Source: Deltaproteobacteria bacterium (lineage in GTDB: Bacteria > Desulfobacterota > GWC2-55-46). From it: DNA of 38,619 nucleotides. Within the stretch, counting starts at the first letter, position 1. Each line of letters opens with the position of its first letter. Below, piece after piece: positions 16,329 to 24,044 of the stretch. The position numbers and the translations under genes are program-made. The stretch is from assembly GCA_016213015.1 (NCBI GenBank), contig JACRCE010000040.1, positions 1 through 38,619 on the forward strand. Reading direction: 5' to 3'. The notes under the pieces are model-generated. The model saw nothing but the letters and a program-made list of their open reading frames with translations, was not told the DNA's origin and ran no database searches.

Positions 16329-17093
16329 ATGAAATTGAGAAGGATAAAACTTTTTTCCGTTGCCGCGTTGCTCGTCGTTCTCTTCGGCTTCTCGACCGCT
16401 CACGCGGTTGTGGAGGTCGAGGGCAGGTATTGGTTTACAAACCTTGACAGCTCGTTTAAGTCGTCGAGCACGTCCATCGTCGGCACTGAGGTAGACCTTG
16501 TGGACGATCTCGGCATTGACGACAAGAGAAACTTCTGGGAGGGCAGGATTTCTCTTAACCTCGGAGGCTCTAAGCTGCGCTATGCCTACATGCCCATGTC
16601 GTGGAGCGGCTCGAAGCACATAACGAAGTCCGTTGTTTTCGCGGGCAAGACCTATTCGGCCTCGACAAAGGTAGACACTGAACTCGATGTAAAGTACCAC
16701 AGGCTCGGTTACGAGTATGACCTCGTAAATACGCATGACAACAAGCTCGGCGTCATATTCGACGTGAAATATTTTGTCATTGACGCGAACGTCAAGGCCG
16801 ACGCGCTCGGCTTCAACGAATCGGAGAGCGTAAAGGCCCCTGTGCCCACGATCGGTCTTGCCATGCAGGCCGCCCTGCCGCTTACCCTCAACGTCGGGGC
16901 CGAGGCAACCGGCATAAAGCTCGGCAAAGGCAAGTACCTCTTTGACGGCGAGGCAAGATTCAGCGTACATCCTGTCTCGTTTGTTACGGCCACCCTTGCC
17001 TACAGGGTGTTGAAGATACACCTTGAGGAGGGCGACGACATGGGCGAGATAAAGCTGAAAGGGCCGTATGTGATGTTGGTGGCGGGGTTTTAG
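16329..17093 (+). CDS. Outer-membrane beta-barrel protein
   Basis: A 254-aa protein with a signal peptide ending near residue 26 (..AHA). The mature part is a run of amphipathic strands (VEVEGRYWFTNLDSS, GRISLNLGGSKLRYAYMPM, LDVKYHRLGYEYDL, KLGVIFDVKYFVID) and ends in a C-terminal Phe (..YVMLVAGF), the usual outer-membrane insertion signal. Its length suits an eight- to ten-strand barrel. I cannot assign a specific family. AAAGGGGGAT precedes the start. It lies last in the envelope cluster after a hairpin, so it may be the membrane-embedded partner of the preceding lipoproteins or an independent gene. Confidence 0.75.
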   Translation: MKLRRIKLFSVAALLVVLFGFSTAHAVVEVEGRYWFTNLDSSFKSSSTSIVGTEVDLVDDLGIDDKRNFWEGRISLNLGGSKLRYAYMPMSWSGSKHITKSVVFAGKTYSASTKVDTELDVKYHRLGYEYDLVNTHDNKLGVIFDVKYFVIDANVKADALGFNESESVKAPVPTIGLAMQAALPLTLNVGAEATGIKLGKGKYLFDGEARFSVHPVSFVTATLAYRVLKIHLEEGDDMGEIKLKGPYVMLVAGF

Positions 17094-17118
17094 CGAAGTA
17101 AGACATCGGTTAAAATAC

Positions 17119-17182
17119 AGTGACCGTGTACGTGAACCGTTAAAATATTTTTCTTTACACGGTAAACGGTCACGGTTCACGG
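17119..17182. repeat. Inverted repeat of ACCGTGAACCGT type
   Basis: The left arm CAGTGACCGTGTACGTGAAC (17119-17138) pairs imperfectly with the right arm GGTAAACGGTCACGGTTCAC (17161-17180) across an A/T-rich loop. The words match the CCGTGA-rich repeat at 8956-8982 and the GTAAACGGTAATCGGT sequence near 38415. This is probably a small dispersed palindromic repeat. Confidence 0.6.
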
Positions 17183-17239
17183 CATTATCAGCATAATCCA
17201 GAGGAGGCCGCTTAGTCGGGCTCTTCTGGATATGTTTTT

Positions 17240-17345
17240 TAGAGAAGGTTAGAGAAGGTTCAGGGTTAGAGAAGATTATGCAGATGAACCGTACTTTCAA
17301 CCTTGAACCCTGAACCGTCTCTAACCACATATTCAACCTTCAACC
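17240..17345. repeat. GGTTAGAG/TTCAACCTT inverted and direct repeat tract
   Basis: Direct repeats of GAGAAGGTT and GGTTAGAGAAG on the left (17240-17276) face their complement (AACCTTGAACCCTGAACC, then TCTCTAACC, then TTCAACCTTCAACCTT) on the right. They form an imperfect stem of about 25 bp just upstream of mlaE. Related words (TTCAACCTCCTCTCAACCTT) occur at 38450-38470. No gene is visible between 17094 and 17355. Confidence 0.55.
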
Positions 17346-17355
17346 TTATGTCTTT

Positions 17356-18165
17356 ATGGGCATAACTCGAATCGAAGTCGCACCCGCCTTCCGCGCAATC
17401 GGCGCAGGGGCGATCCTGCGTATTCAGGACGCATGGGCCATCGGAAGGATCGCCGCCTCGTCCCTTTACGGCGCGTTTTTGCGCTTCGGCAATGGACGCG
17501 CGGTTACGCTTAGCGTATTTTACAGGCAGTTGTATTTTACCGGCTTTCAGGCCATCCCGATAATATCGTGGATCGCCATGATACTCGGTCTGATAATCGT
17601 AACGCAGTCGCTCTCCATCCTGCCGCGTTTCGGAGGCGAAAGGCTCATCGGCGAGGCGCTGGTCTGGGTCGTCATACGCGAGGCGGGACCAGTGTTCGCG
17701 GCGGTCATAGTCATAGCGCGGAGCGGCACGGCAATAGCCTCGGAACTCGGCAGCATGAAGATAAATCGGGAGCTTGAGGCGCTCAACCTCATGGGCATAG
17801 ACCCCATGCGCTATCTTGTCATGCCCCGCGTGATAGGAACGACGGTCAGCGTCTTCGTGCTGACCTTCTATTTCGAGGTCGTAACGCTCCTCGGCGGGTA
17901 TCTGCTTGCCGGGTTCGGAAAGAGCGTTACCTTTACGGCCTATTCGTCAAGCATCCTCGAGTCAATGGGTTTTGCCGAGGCAACGGCTTCCTTGTTGAAG
18001 AGCGCGTTGTTTGGGCTTATAATAGGCTCGGTATGTTCGTATCACGGCCTCATGGCGGGCAAGAGCATAACCGAGATACCCCAGAAGACCACAAAGGCCG
18101 TTATAGGGAGCCTGACCGCCGTGTTCTTCGTGGATGCGGTTATAACCTTTGTATTCTACATGTAG
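17356..18165 (+). CDS. mlaE: MlaE-family ABC transporter permease
   Basis: A 269-aa inner-membrane permease of the MlaE family, which moves phospholipids or other lipids between the membranes together with MlaF, MlaD and partner proteins. Family blocks are present: VFYRQLYFTGFQAIPIISW, LVWVVIREAGPVFAAVIVIARSGTAIASELG as the central conserved stretch, the coupling-helix region NREIEALxxMGIDPxRYLVxPR (here NRELEALNLMGIDPMRYLVM), and the final KAVIGSLTAVFFVDAVITF helix. The start ATG 17356 has no strong Shine-Dalgarno; the repeat tract upstream ends ten bases earlier. It is the first gene of a split Mla operon. Confidence 0.9.
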   Translation: MGITRIEVAPAFRAIGAGAILRIQDAWAIGRIAASSLYGAFLRFGNGRAVTLSVFYRQLYFTGFQAIPIISWIAMILGLIIVTQSLSILPRFGGERLIGEALVWVVIREAGPVFAAVIVIARSGTAIASELGSMKINRELEALNLMGIDPMRYLVMPRVIGTTVSVFVLTFYFEVVTLLGGYLLAGFGKSVTFTAYSSSILESMGFAEATASLLKSALFGLIIGSVCSYHGLMAGKSITEIPQKTTKAVIGSLTAVFFVDAVITFVFYM

Positions 18166-18475
18166 CAGGCCGCTGACCGGTTGTTCGCCGACTCGCGAAG
18201 CGATAAGGCGAACTCTCAAAAAGATATCTTTGTTCCATACCGGTAATACCAATCGTCATAAAGACGATTGGTATTACAAAAGCCGCATTTGCTTTGTTGT
18301 CTCGTCGCTTGGAACTGCGCCCAGCACCACTTTGGATTACGAAAGCAAGTTGCTTGACAAATTTCATCGTACGCAAAGTGGTGCTGGGCTCATTCGTTGC
18401 AACTTCCCATTGCATTGTGCTTCGCACGCAATGGGAACCCTGCCGCCTCGCATATACGGCTTTTTGAGCGGCCTT
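18166..18475. repeat. Composite palindromic repeat between mlaE and mlaF (family C, copy 3)
   Basis: The ~350-bp gap carries no credible gene. CAGGCCGCT at 18166 directly follows the mlaE stop and pairs with GAGCGGCCT-type sequence near 18466-18473. Inside, in order: a perfect 14-bp hairpin (TAATACCAATCGTC/GACGATTGGTATTA, 18244-18276), family C interior words (GCATTTGCTTTGTTGTC..GTCGCTTGG), the B1 element (18320-18388), a 10-bp hairpin (TTCCCATTGC/GCAATGGGAA, 18404-18437), and GCCTCGCATATACGGC as in copy 2. This is a mosaic of nested insertions. Confidence 0.7.
18320..18388. repeat. B element copy 1 (14-bp terminal inverted repeats)
   Basis: CCCAGCACCACTTT at 18320-18333 and AAAGTGGTGCTGGG at 18375-18388 are perfect inverted repeats. 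The 41-bp interior (GGATTACGAAAGCAAGTTGC..) is nearly the same as in copies at 19242 and 31124. Confidence 0.9.
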
Positions 18476-18517
18476 CGTCAGTATTGGGTTTTTCAGTAGC
18501 AAGGTAGACATGAATCC

Positions 18518-19198
18518 ATGAGCGTCCTTGTTGAATTCAGCGGCGTATCGGCTTATGCAACCGACGGCAGGAGCCTGTTCGACGGCCTTGATATGACGCT
18601 CAATGGCGGCGAAAAGGTCTTGCTTACAGCGCCGCTTGCGTCGGGTAAGAGTCTTATCATAAAATGGATGACAGGGCTTGCGCTTCCCGATAAGGGCGCA
18701 GTGTCGGTCTTCGGAAAGCCGCTTGCCGGTCTTTCCGATCATGCGCTTAACCGGATAAGAAGCCGCATCGGCGTGGTGGCGCACGAGAGCGTACTCATAA
18801 GCAATCTCAAGGTGGTGGAGAACTGCGCCCTGCCGCTGCAGTATCATCTCGATATGCCGTATGATGACGCCATCGACAAGGCGATGGGGTTATTGAAGAA
18901 GGCTGGTTTTACCGGCAACCCGTGGGACATGCCCGGCAACCTGCCCATGTATGCGCGAAAACAGGCGGTATGTGCAAGGGCGCTTGCCAATGACCCTGAG
19001 ATCGTTATCTGCGAGGCCCTGTCCGACGGTCTCACGCCGATTGAGAGGGAACATCTTTTCGCCATGCTGCTGGATTATCATAAGGCCGGCAAGGGAAGGC
19101 TTTGTTTCTTTACGGGCAACGATGCGTCGGACGAGCCGGTCATAAAGCCGGATCGTATGTTGAGGATTGAACGAGGCGTTATCATAACAGGCTGTTGA
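18518..19198 (+). CDS. MlaF-like ABC ATPase with degenerate catalytic motifs
   Basis: A 226-aa ABC-type nucleotide-binding protein between mlaE and mlaD, so it is the MlaF position of the operon. Walker A is acceptable (APLASGKS, 38-45, with Lys44). Aligned without gaps to MlaF, the other motifs are altered. The Q-loop Gln is His89. The LSGG signature is LPMY (142-145). The Walker B Asp is Glu166, and the catalytic Glu is Ala167 (IVICEALSDGL). The H-loop His is Asn201 (FTGND). This protein may bind ATP but looks unable to hydrolyse it normally. ATG 18518 is used. The last residues (..GC-stop) are encoded by the repeat element that begins at 19188. Confidence 0.8.
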   Translation: MSVLVEFSGVSAYATDGRSLFDGLDMTLNGGEKVLLTAPLASGKSLIIKWMTGLALPDKGAVSVFGKPLAGLSDHALNRIRSRIGVVAHESVLISNLKVVENCALPLQYHLDMPYDDAIDKAMGLLKKAGFTGNPWDMPGNLPMYARKQAVCARALANDPEIVICEALSDGLTPIEREHLFAMLLDYHKAGKGRLCFFTGNDASDEPVIKPDRMLRIERGVIITGC

Positions 19199-19362
19199 AA
19201 AACGTCCATCTGCTTTGTTGTCTTCGTCGCTCCTCACTGCGCCCAGCACCACTTTGGATTACGAAAGCATGTTGCTTGACAAATTCCTTCGTGTAGCAAA
19301 GTGGTGCTGGGCTCATTCGTCGCTCCTCGACGCCTCGCATATAGGCGTTTTTGAACAGCCTG
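19188..19362. repeat. CAGGCTGTT-ended palindromic repeat, copy 2 (family C) with B element inside
   Basis: CAGGCTGTTGAAAAACG at 19188 pairs with CGTTTTTGAACAGCCTG ending at 19362. Removing the B element (19242-19311) leaves ~105 bp that aligns with copy 1 at 13966. The left end supplies the last codons and stop of the MlaF-like gene. Confidence 0.85.
19242..19311. repeat. B element copy 2
   Basis: A 70-bp unit with the same 14-bp terminal inverted repeats (CCCAGCACCACTTT / AAAGTGGTGCTGGG) and an interior nearly identical to copies 1 and 3. It lies inside family C copy 2. Confidence 0.9.
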
Positions 19363-19396
19363 TTCAAATTTCGAGTTTTCGCAACCTAATGAGCTT

Positions 19397-20392
19397 ATGA
19401 GCGAAGAAAAAGACGGTAGGTTCAAGAATCTGGAGTTGAAGATCGGCGTGATGGTCGTGTGCGCCGTAGCCGGTATAATATTGGTCATCGTCTCCATCGG
19501 CATCCAGAAGGACCTCTTTACCAAGAAGTATGACCTGTATTTTCTCTCCACGAGCGGCGTGGGCTTCAAGGTGGGGATGCCGGTAAAACTCTCTGGTTTC
19601 AAGATAGGCAGGATAAAGACGATAGAGCTGACCGAAGGCGCCAAAGTCAAGGTTGTTGCCGAGGTCAACAAAAAGTACGAGAACTGGCTACGCGCCGGGG
19701 CAAGGGCCACGACTGGCAAGGAAGGTCTTTTCGGCGAGCCGTTCATCGAGATTGCGATGGGCGAGGCGAAGGGGCGTCCTCTAACGGACGGCGAGAATAT
19801 CCCGTATGACAAGACCGGCGGTTTCGAGGAACTGGCCGAGGAGGCAAGGCCCATACTGAACGAGGTCAAGGAGATAATCCATTACGTCAACAGCCCGGAC
19901 GGAGATTTTAAGAAGTCCTTCGGCAACATACGCGAGTTTACGGCCGAACTTAGGCAGACCCGCGCCCGTCTTGACGGCGCGATAAAGGACGCGGACGAGA
20001 CTATAAAGAGGACTGGGCAACTCGTTTCCGACGTGAATACAAGAACGGCCTTGATGCTTGACAGCGCCGGGAAAGCGGCAAAGAATCTGGAGACGTTCAG
20101 TTTGAGCCTTGAGCCTGTTGCCGGAAGGCTTCCAGGCGTCGTTGAAAAGTTGGACAACGCGGCGCAAGACGTAAAGAGCCTCACCGGTTCGCTTTCAAAG
20201 GAGGGGCCGCGTATAGGCAGGGTGATTGCAAACGCAGAGGACGCCTCAGCCGAGGCCGGTCGGCTTGTAAAGGGGATAAACGAGAGTTGGCCGGGCCGTC
20301 TGGTGGCGCCCGAAGCCAAAACGCCCGCGCTCGTTCCGCTTGACGGATACGTATTTCGGAAAATGGCGCGCGGAGAGACGAAGAGCAGATGA
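19397..20392 (+). CDS. mlaD: MlaD-like MCE-domain protein
   Basis: A 331-aa protein with an N-terminal membrane anchor (about residues 15-37) and a periplasmic MCE domain from about residue 45 to 125 (YDLYFLSTSGVGFKVGMPVK, then KLSGFKIGRIKTIEL and GLFGEPFIEIAMG). A long helical tail follows, rich in Ala, Glu and Leu, as in longer MCE proteins that build periplasmic tunnels. MlaD forms hexamers that bind MlaE and receive lipids. It follows the repeat element at 19188-19362, which separates it from the ATPase. Its stop overlaps the next gene by four bases (ATGA, 20389), so those two are translationally coupled. Confidence 0.88.
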   Translation: MSEEKDGRFKNLELKIGVMVVCAVAGIILVIVSIGIQKDLFTKKYDLYFLSTSGVGFKVGMPVKLSGFKIGRIKTIELTEGAKVKVVAEVNKKYENWLRAGARATTGKEGLFGEPFIEIAMGEAKGRPLTDGENIPYDKTGGFEELAEEARPILNEVKEIIHYVNSPDGDFKKSFGNIREFTAELRQTRARLDGAIKDADETIKRTGQLVSDVNTRTALMLDSAGKAAKNLETFSLSLEPVAGRLPGVVEKLDNAAQDVKSLTGSLSKEGPRIGRVIANAEDASAEAGRLVKGINESWPGRLVAPEAKTPALVPLDGYVFRKMARGETKSR

Positions 20393-21330
20393 AGAAAAGA
20401 CGCGACGGATATTTATCGGCTCAATGGATGCCGTTATTTTTAGGCGCTGTTTTTTTAGCGGGGTGCGCCGGGTCTCCCGTAGAGAGGCCGCGGACGATCA
20501 TGAAGGCCGAGGCCGCGGGCAACGCGGGCGTTGATGCCTTCAAGTCAGGCGATTATCAAAGGGCGTTGGACAGGTTCAAGGAGTCGTTGAGGCTTGACAG
20601 GGCAACGGATAACAGCCCAGCAACGCTCATTGACCTGATGAACGTTGCGAGAACCCTTGTGGCCGTCGGAGATCCAAAGGCCGCGCAAGCATATCTGGAC
20701 GAGGCCGTGGAACTGGCCGTTGTTCTCAAGAACGATAAGATGCTGAGCGAGGCGTATGCGACATACGCCAAGTCCGCGCTCGTTCTCGATAATCCGACCG
20801 ACGCGCGCGCCTTGATCGAGAAGGCGCTTGCCATCGACGCAAAGACGGGCTATAAGTCGGGCGCAAGGCTCAATCTCAAGGCGCTGATTCATATAGCGGC
20901 GGGCCGCTGGGCAGAGGCCGAGGTCTTGCTTGCGGACGCGCTTAAACTCAACGAATCATCCGGCGACAAGGTTGAGGCGGCCAATTCGTTGCGCCTCTTG
21001 GGCGAGGTTATGACCATTCGCGGCGAGTATGAACGGGCTGTCCGGTACTACGGCGCGGCGATAGAGATAGACAGGGTTAACGCCGACACGTCGAAGTTGA
21101 TCGTCGACATGGAACGCATGGCCGCCGCTCAATCGAAATTCGGCGGGCATTACGAGGCCGCTTTTACCCTTGAAAGATTGTTCAGGATGTATGAGGATAT
21201 GGGAATGAAGGATGAGGCGGCCACGGCGCTCGACGCGGCCATAGCCGAGAGCAAGGCGAGCGGCATGATTGAAAAGACGAGGCGGCTTGAGGGCATGAAA
21301 GCGACGCAATCATCGGGAAACCGGCAATAA
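20389..21330 (+). CDS. TPR-repeat lipoprotein of the Mla operon
   Basis: A 313-aa lipoprotein. A basic N-terminus and hydrophobic segment end in the lipobox LAGC (Cys near residue 26). The rest is a solenoid of tetratricopeptide-like repeats (GNAGVDAFKSGDYQRALDRF, AYATYAKSALVLDNPTDARA, GEVMTIRGEYERAVRYYGAA). It is coupled to mlaD, where other organisms have MlaC or the ABC_trans_aux lipoprotein (PqiC-like), but it resembles neither. A scaffold in the outer membrane for the MCE tunnel is a reasonable inference. Alternatively it serves in another envelope complex. Confidence 0.8.
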   Translation: MKKRRDGYLSAQWMPLFLGAVFLAGCAGSPVERPRTIMKAEAAGNAGVDAFKSGDYQRALDRFKESLRLDRATDNSPATLIDLMNVARTLVAVGDPKAAQAYLDEAVELAVVLKNDKMLSEAYATYAKSALVLDNPTDARALIEKALAIDAKTGYKSGARLNLKALIHIAAGRWAEAEVLLADALKLNESSGDKVEAANSLRLLGEVMTIRGEYERAVRYYGAAIEIDRVNADTSKLIVDMERMAAAQSKFGGHYEAAFTLERLFRMYEDMGMKDEAATALDAAIAESKASGMIEKTRRLEGMKATQSSGNRQ

Positions 21331-21331
21331 T

Positions 21332-22441
21332 ATGGAGAAAATGAAGCCGAGGATACTCCTTGTTGACGACGAGGAGATAAACCTTACGCTCCTTGCGGCC
21401 AAGTTCGAGCGCGTGGGCTACGAAATAGAGAAGGCGACGAACGGCATAGAGGCCGTTGTCAAGGTAAAGGAGTTCAAACCGGATATCATACTCATGGACG
21501 TGGTCATGCCGCAGATGGACGGCTACGAGGCCCTGCGGGTATTGAAATCCCGCGAGGAGACGAGTTACATACCGGTCATACTCGTTACCGGCAGGAGCGA
21601 GGTGGAGGACAAGGTGCTCGGCTTCGAGGTCGGGGCCGAGGACTACATAAGCAAGCCCTACAGCCTTCAGGAGGTGGTGGCCCGCGTCAAGAGCCTTTTG
21701 AGGATGCGCGCGCTTCAGACAAAGCTCGCCGAGACCGAGAAGATGGCCGCCCTCGGCGGGATGGTGGACGGCATAGCCCACGAGGTCAGAAACCCGCTAA
21801 TGGCGATAGGCGGCATGGCAAGGCGGCTCAAGGAGCATGAAACGGACCCTCAGCACAAGGACTACGCCGACAGGATAATCAGCGCGGTAGAGAGGCTTGA
21901 GAGGATGCTTCGCAGGGTGGACGAGTACAAGAGGATGCTCGTCTCGACGCGCGCGAGCGGGGACATAAACAACGTCCTTACGGTTTGTGCGGGCGACATA
22001 AAGGAGTTCATCGACAATCAGGGCAAGGAGATCGAGGTAAAGGTCGCGCTCATGCCTGAGCCGCCGCCGATCAACATGGACGCCGGCAACATGCGGGTGG
22101 CCATCTACAATATCCTTCAGAACTCGGCGGACGCCATCGAGAAGAAGGGCGTTATAACGATAGAAACCCTGCCGGCGATGGATCAGAGCATAACGCTCAG
22201 GATAACGGACACCGGATGCGGCATAAAGGAGGAGGATATAAGAAAGATATTCAACCCCTTTCAGACCTCCAAGATTTCAGGGGCCGGACTCGGACTCACC
22301 ATATCGTACAGGATCATACGCGACCACGGCGGAGAGATCGAGGTGGAGAGCAGGCCGGGCGAGGGAACCGTGATGACCATAAGGCTCCATCCGGCTAAGA
22401 TCGGCTCTCATCTCCCGCATCTCGGAGAACCAACGGCGTAG
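21332..22441 (+). CDS. Receiver-histidine kinase protein
   Basis: A 369-aa cytoplasmic protein with an N-terminal receiver domain (phosphoacceptor Asp56 in ILMDVVMP, Lys108 in ISKPY). A short linker leads to a HisKA dimerisation domain (GIAHEVRNPL, His150) and a HATPase domain with N box (NILQNSADAI), G1 (DTGCGI) and G2 (GAGLGLTI). This order, with receiver first and no transmembrane segment, suggests a kinase controlled by an upstream phosphodonor rather than by its own sensor. The start ATG 21332 has little ribosome-binding sequence; a second ATG nine bases downstream is possible. No partner effector gene is next to it, so its target is unknown. Confidence 0.88.
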   Translation: MEKMKPRILLVDDEEINLTLLAAKFERVGYEIEKATNGIEAVVKVKEFKPDIILMDVVMPQMDGYEALRVLKSREETSYIPVILVTGRSEVEDKVLGFEVGAEDYISKPYSLQEVVARVKSLLRMRALQTKLAETEKMAALGGMVDGIAHEVRNPLMAIGGMARRLKEHETDPQHKDYADRIISAVERLERMLRRVDEYKRMLVSTRASGDINNVLTVCAGDIKEFIDNQGKEIEVKVALMPEPPPINMDAGNMRVAIYNILQNSADAIEKKGVITIETLPAMDQSITLRITDTGCGIKEEDIRKIFNPFQTSKISGAGLGLTISYRIIRDHGGEIEVESRPGEGTVMTIRLHPAKIGSHLPHLGEPTA

Positions 22442-22498
22442 AAAAACCCTATAAAGGCGGGTTGCAAGTTGCGGCTTAATCTGCTATAGATTAGAGGT

Positions 22499-23062
22499 AT
22501 GGAAAAGAGACGAGAGATACTTTTAAGCGCTTTGCAGGACAAGGATGACGAGATAAAGAAGGCCGCGGCTGAGGCCATTGAGAACCTTGCCGCGCGCGGC
22601 CGTCTTCTCGATCTGACTCAAAAGATCGCGTCGGCCCCGATGATCGAGAAGGTGAGGGCGATATATGTGATCGGCGCTCTAAAGGGCCCCTCCGTTGCCG
22701 AGGCGCTGATCAAGGCTGCCAAGGATCCGTCCGAGGACGTGCGCGCCGCGGCAATTAGAGTGCTTGGCGGCGTACCCGACGCCAACGTCCTTCCTCATAT
22801 CGTCGAGGCGCTGAAGGATGCGAGTGCGGTTGTCCAGCGAGTGGCGCTTGAGGCAATGGCCAACTTCAGAGATGCGCGCATACTTCCAGCGGTCATGCAG
22901 GTGCTCAAGAATCAGGACTCAGGGGTCGTGGAGAGGGCGGTTGAGCTTGCCGGGCGCATCGGGGACAAGCGCACCGAGGAGGCCATGCTGTACTTTGCGG
23001 TCAAGGGCAACCACAAGATGCGGCTTGCCGCCATCAAGGCGCTCGGAGAGATGGACGTTTGA
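22499..23062 (+). CDS. HEAT-repeat protein
   Basis: A 187-aa all-helical protein with about five HEAT-like repeats of about 31 residues (DEIKKAAAEAIENLAARG, SEDVRAAAIRVLGGVPD, SAVVQRVALEAMANFRD, SGVVERAVELAGRIGD). Such proteins are usually scaffolds; sequence gives no specific partner. AGAGG lies just before the ATG. A TTGCAA-N17-TATAGA pair (22462-22490) could be a promoter, but it would place the transcription start almost on the ATG. It follows the receiver-kinase gene by about 60 bp and may be co-transcribed with it. Confidence 0.8.
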   Translation: MEKRREILLSALQDKDDEIKKAAAEAIENLAARGRLLDLTQKIASAPMIEKVRAIYVIGALKGPSVAEALIKAAKDPSEDVRAAAIRVLGGVPDANVLPHIVEALKDASAVVQRVALEAMANFRDARILPAVMQVLKNQDSGVVERAVELAGRIGDKRTEEAMLYFAVKGNHKMRLAAIKALGEMDV

Positions 23063-23144
23063 GCGTCCCGTGCGTTGATGGCAACTTTTTTACCCGCCGG
23101 TTATTACTCACGCTTCACGGCTGAGACCGTTTCTTCCTGATGCC

Positions 23145-23498
23145 ATGATAAAGACAAAATCCATTTATGAAGCGCCCTCGGACGATGATGGCCTTCGCGT
23201 ACTCGTAACGCGCTATTGGCCGCGCGGCGTGAAGAAAGAGGTAAGGGCGCTCTGGGTCAGGGAACTTGGGCCTGAGAGTGAGCTTATCAAGAGATGGAAG
23301 TCCGGCGCCATGAGCTGGGCCGAGTTCAAGGCCGCCTATAGTCTGGAGCACAAGGGCCATGTAAAGAAAACGGCGTTGGATGAACTGAGACAAGCCATGA
23401 AGGCCGACGATAGCGGGGTCGTTACCCTGCTTTGTGTCTGTGCCGATGAGAAGCGTTGCCACAGGACGATACTCAAGCGTCTGCTCGACGGCGGATAA
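23145..23498 (+). CDS. DUF488-family protein (YeaO-like)
   Basis: A 117-aa cytoplasmic protein that matches DUF488 along its length: a VLVTRYWPRGVKKE opening, the LWVRELGPES region, a central WAEFKAAYSLEH and the C-terminal signature CVCADEKRCHR. The family is small and widespread, with a conserved Cys-rich C-terminus; no activity is firmly established. ATG 23145 lacks a good ribosome-binding site, and the gene sits alone between a HEAT-repeat gene and the NfeD gene. Confidence 0.82.
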   Translation: MIKTKSIYEAPSDDDGLRVLVTRYWPRGVKKEVRALWVRELGPESELIKRWKSGAMSWAEFKAAYSLEHKGHVKKTALDELRQAMKADDSGVVTLLCVCADEKRCHRTILKRLLDGG

Positions 23499-23578
23499 GC
23501 CTTCAAAGCGCCGATAAGTTCACAAGCCGTTGGTGCGCCGTTGAAAACATCCTGTTTTAAGAACGGAGGGTTTGCTGG

Positions 23579-24022
23579 ATGCCGGAGTTGAGTTTTTCAC
23601 CAGCCGTCGTATGGGCTATAGTCGGCCTTGCGCTCATTATACTTGAGCTTGCCACCTTTACGTTCGTTCTGATCTTTCTCGGTCTCGGCGCGATTATAAC
23701 GGCGGCCTTGACGTATGCGGGCGCAACGCCTGATACGAACACGCAGCTCATCGCGTTTTCAGCCTCATCCCTATTGCTTCTCGTCGTCCTGCGAAAGACC
23801 GCTCGTTCCTTATTTGCGGCCACGGGCGCGCCCCTGTCCGACGACATCGGGCAAAGGTGCGAGGTGACAAGGGTCATCCCAAGGGGCGGAGAGGGCGAGA
23901 TACGGCATAGAGGCTCTATATGGACGGCAATAAGCGACGCGCCTGAAGAGATCGCGGAGGGGACGAGCGTGGAGATAATCGCCATTGAAGGCATAAGGGT
24001 GAAGGTCAAAAAAGTCGGTTAA
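23579..24022 (+). CDS. NfeD-family membrane protein with OB-fold domain
   Basis: A 147-aa protein with two or three N-terminal transmembrane helices (about residues 8-72) and a C-terminal soluble OB-fold barrel (IGQRCEVTRVIPRGGEGEIRHRG, ..TSVEIIAIEGIRVKVK). This is the short NfeD1b/YuaF type without the ClpP-like protease domain. NfeD proteins work with SPFH proteins, and the SPFH gene follows 22 bp downstream in the usual order. GGAGGG at 23565-23570 precedes ATG 23579. It probably helps organise membrane microdomains or membrane protein quality control. Confidence 0.88.
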   Translation: MPELSFSPAVVWAIVGLALIILELATFTFVLIFLGLGAIITAALTYAGATPDTNTQLIAFSASSLLLLVVLRKTARSLFAATGAPLSDDIGQRCEVTRVIPRGGEGEIRHRGSIWTAISDAPEEIAEGTSVEIIAIEGIRVKVKKVG

Positions 24023-24044
24023 TCGCGTCAAGGAGGTTCAAACC

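Noticed and set aside
16317-17336. A 339-codon minus-strand frame opposite the beta-barrel gene
   Set aside because: It overlaps completely a gene with a signal peptide and C-terminal Phe and has no recognisable domain.
18149-19400. Short ORFs sharing a peptide like FVIQSGAGR at several places
   Set aside because: They are translations of the B-element interior and not protein genes.
23063-23144. tRNA or small gene between the HEAT-repeat and DUF488 genes
   Set aside because: No cloverleaf can be drawn, and the only ATG frame is 20 codons with no family pattern.
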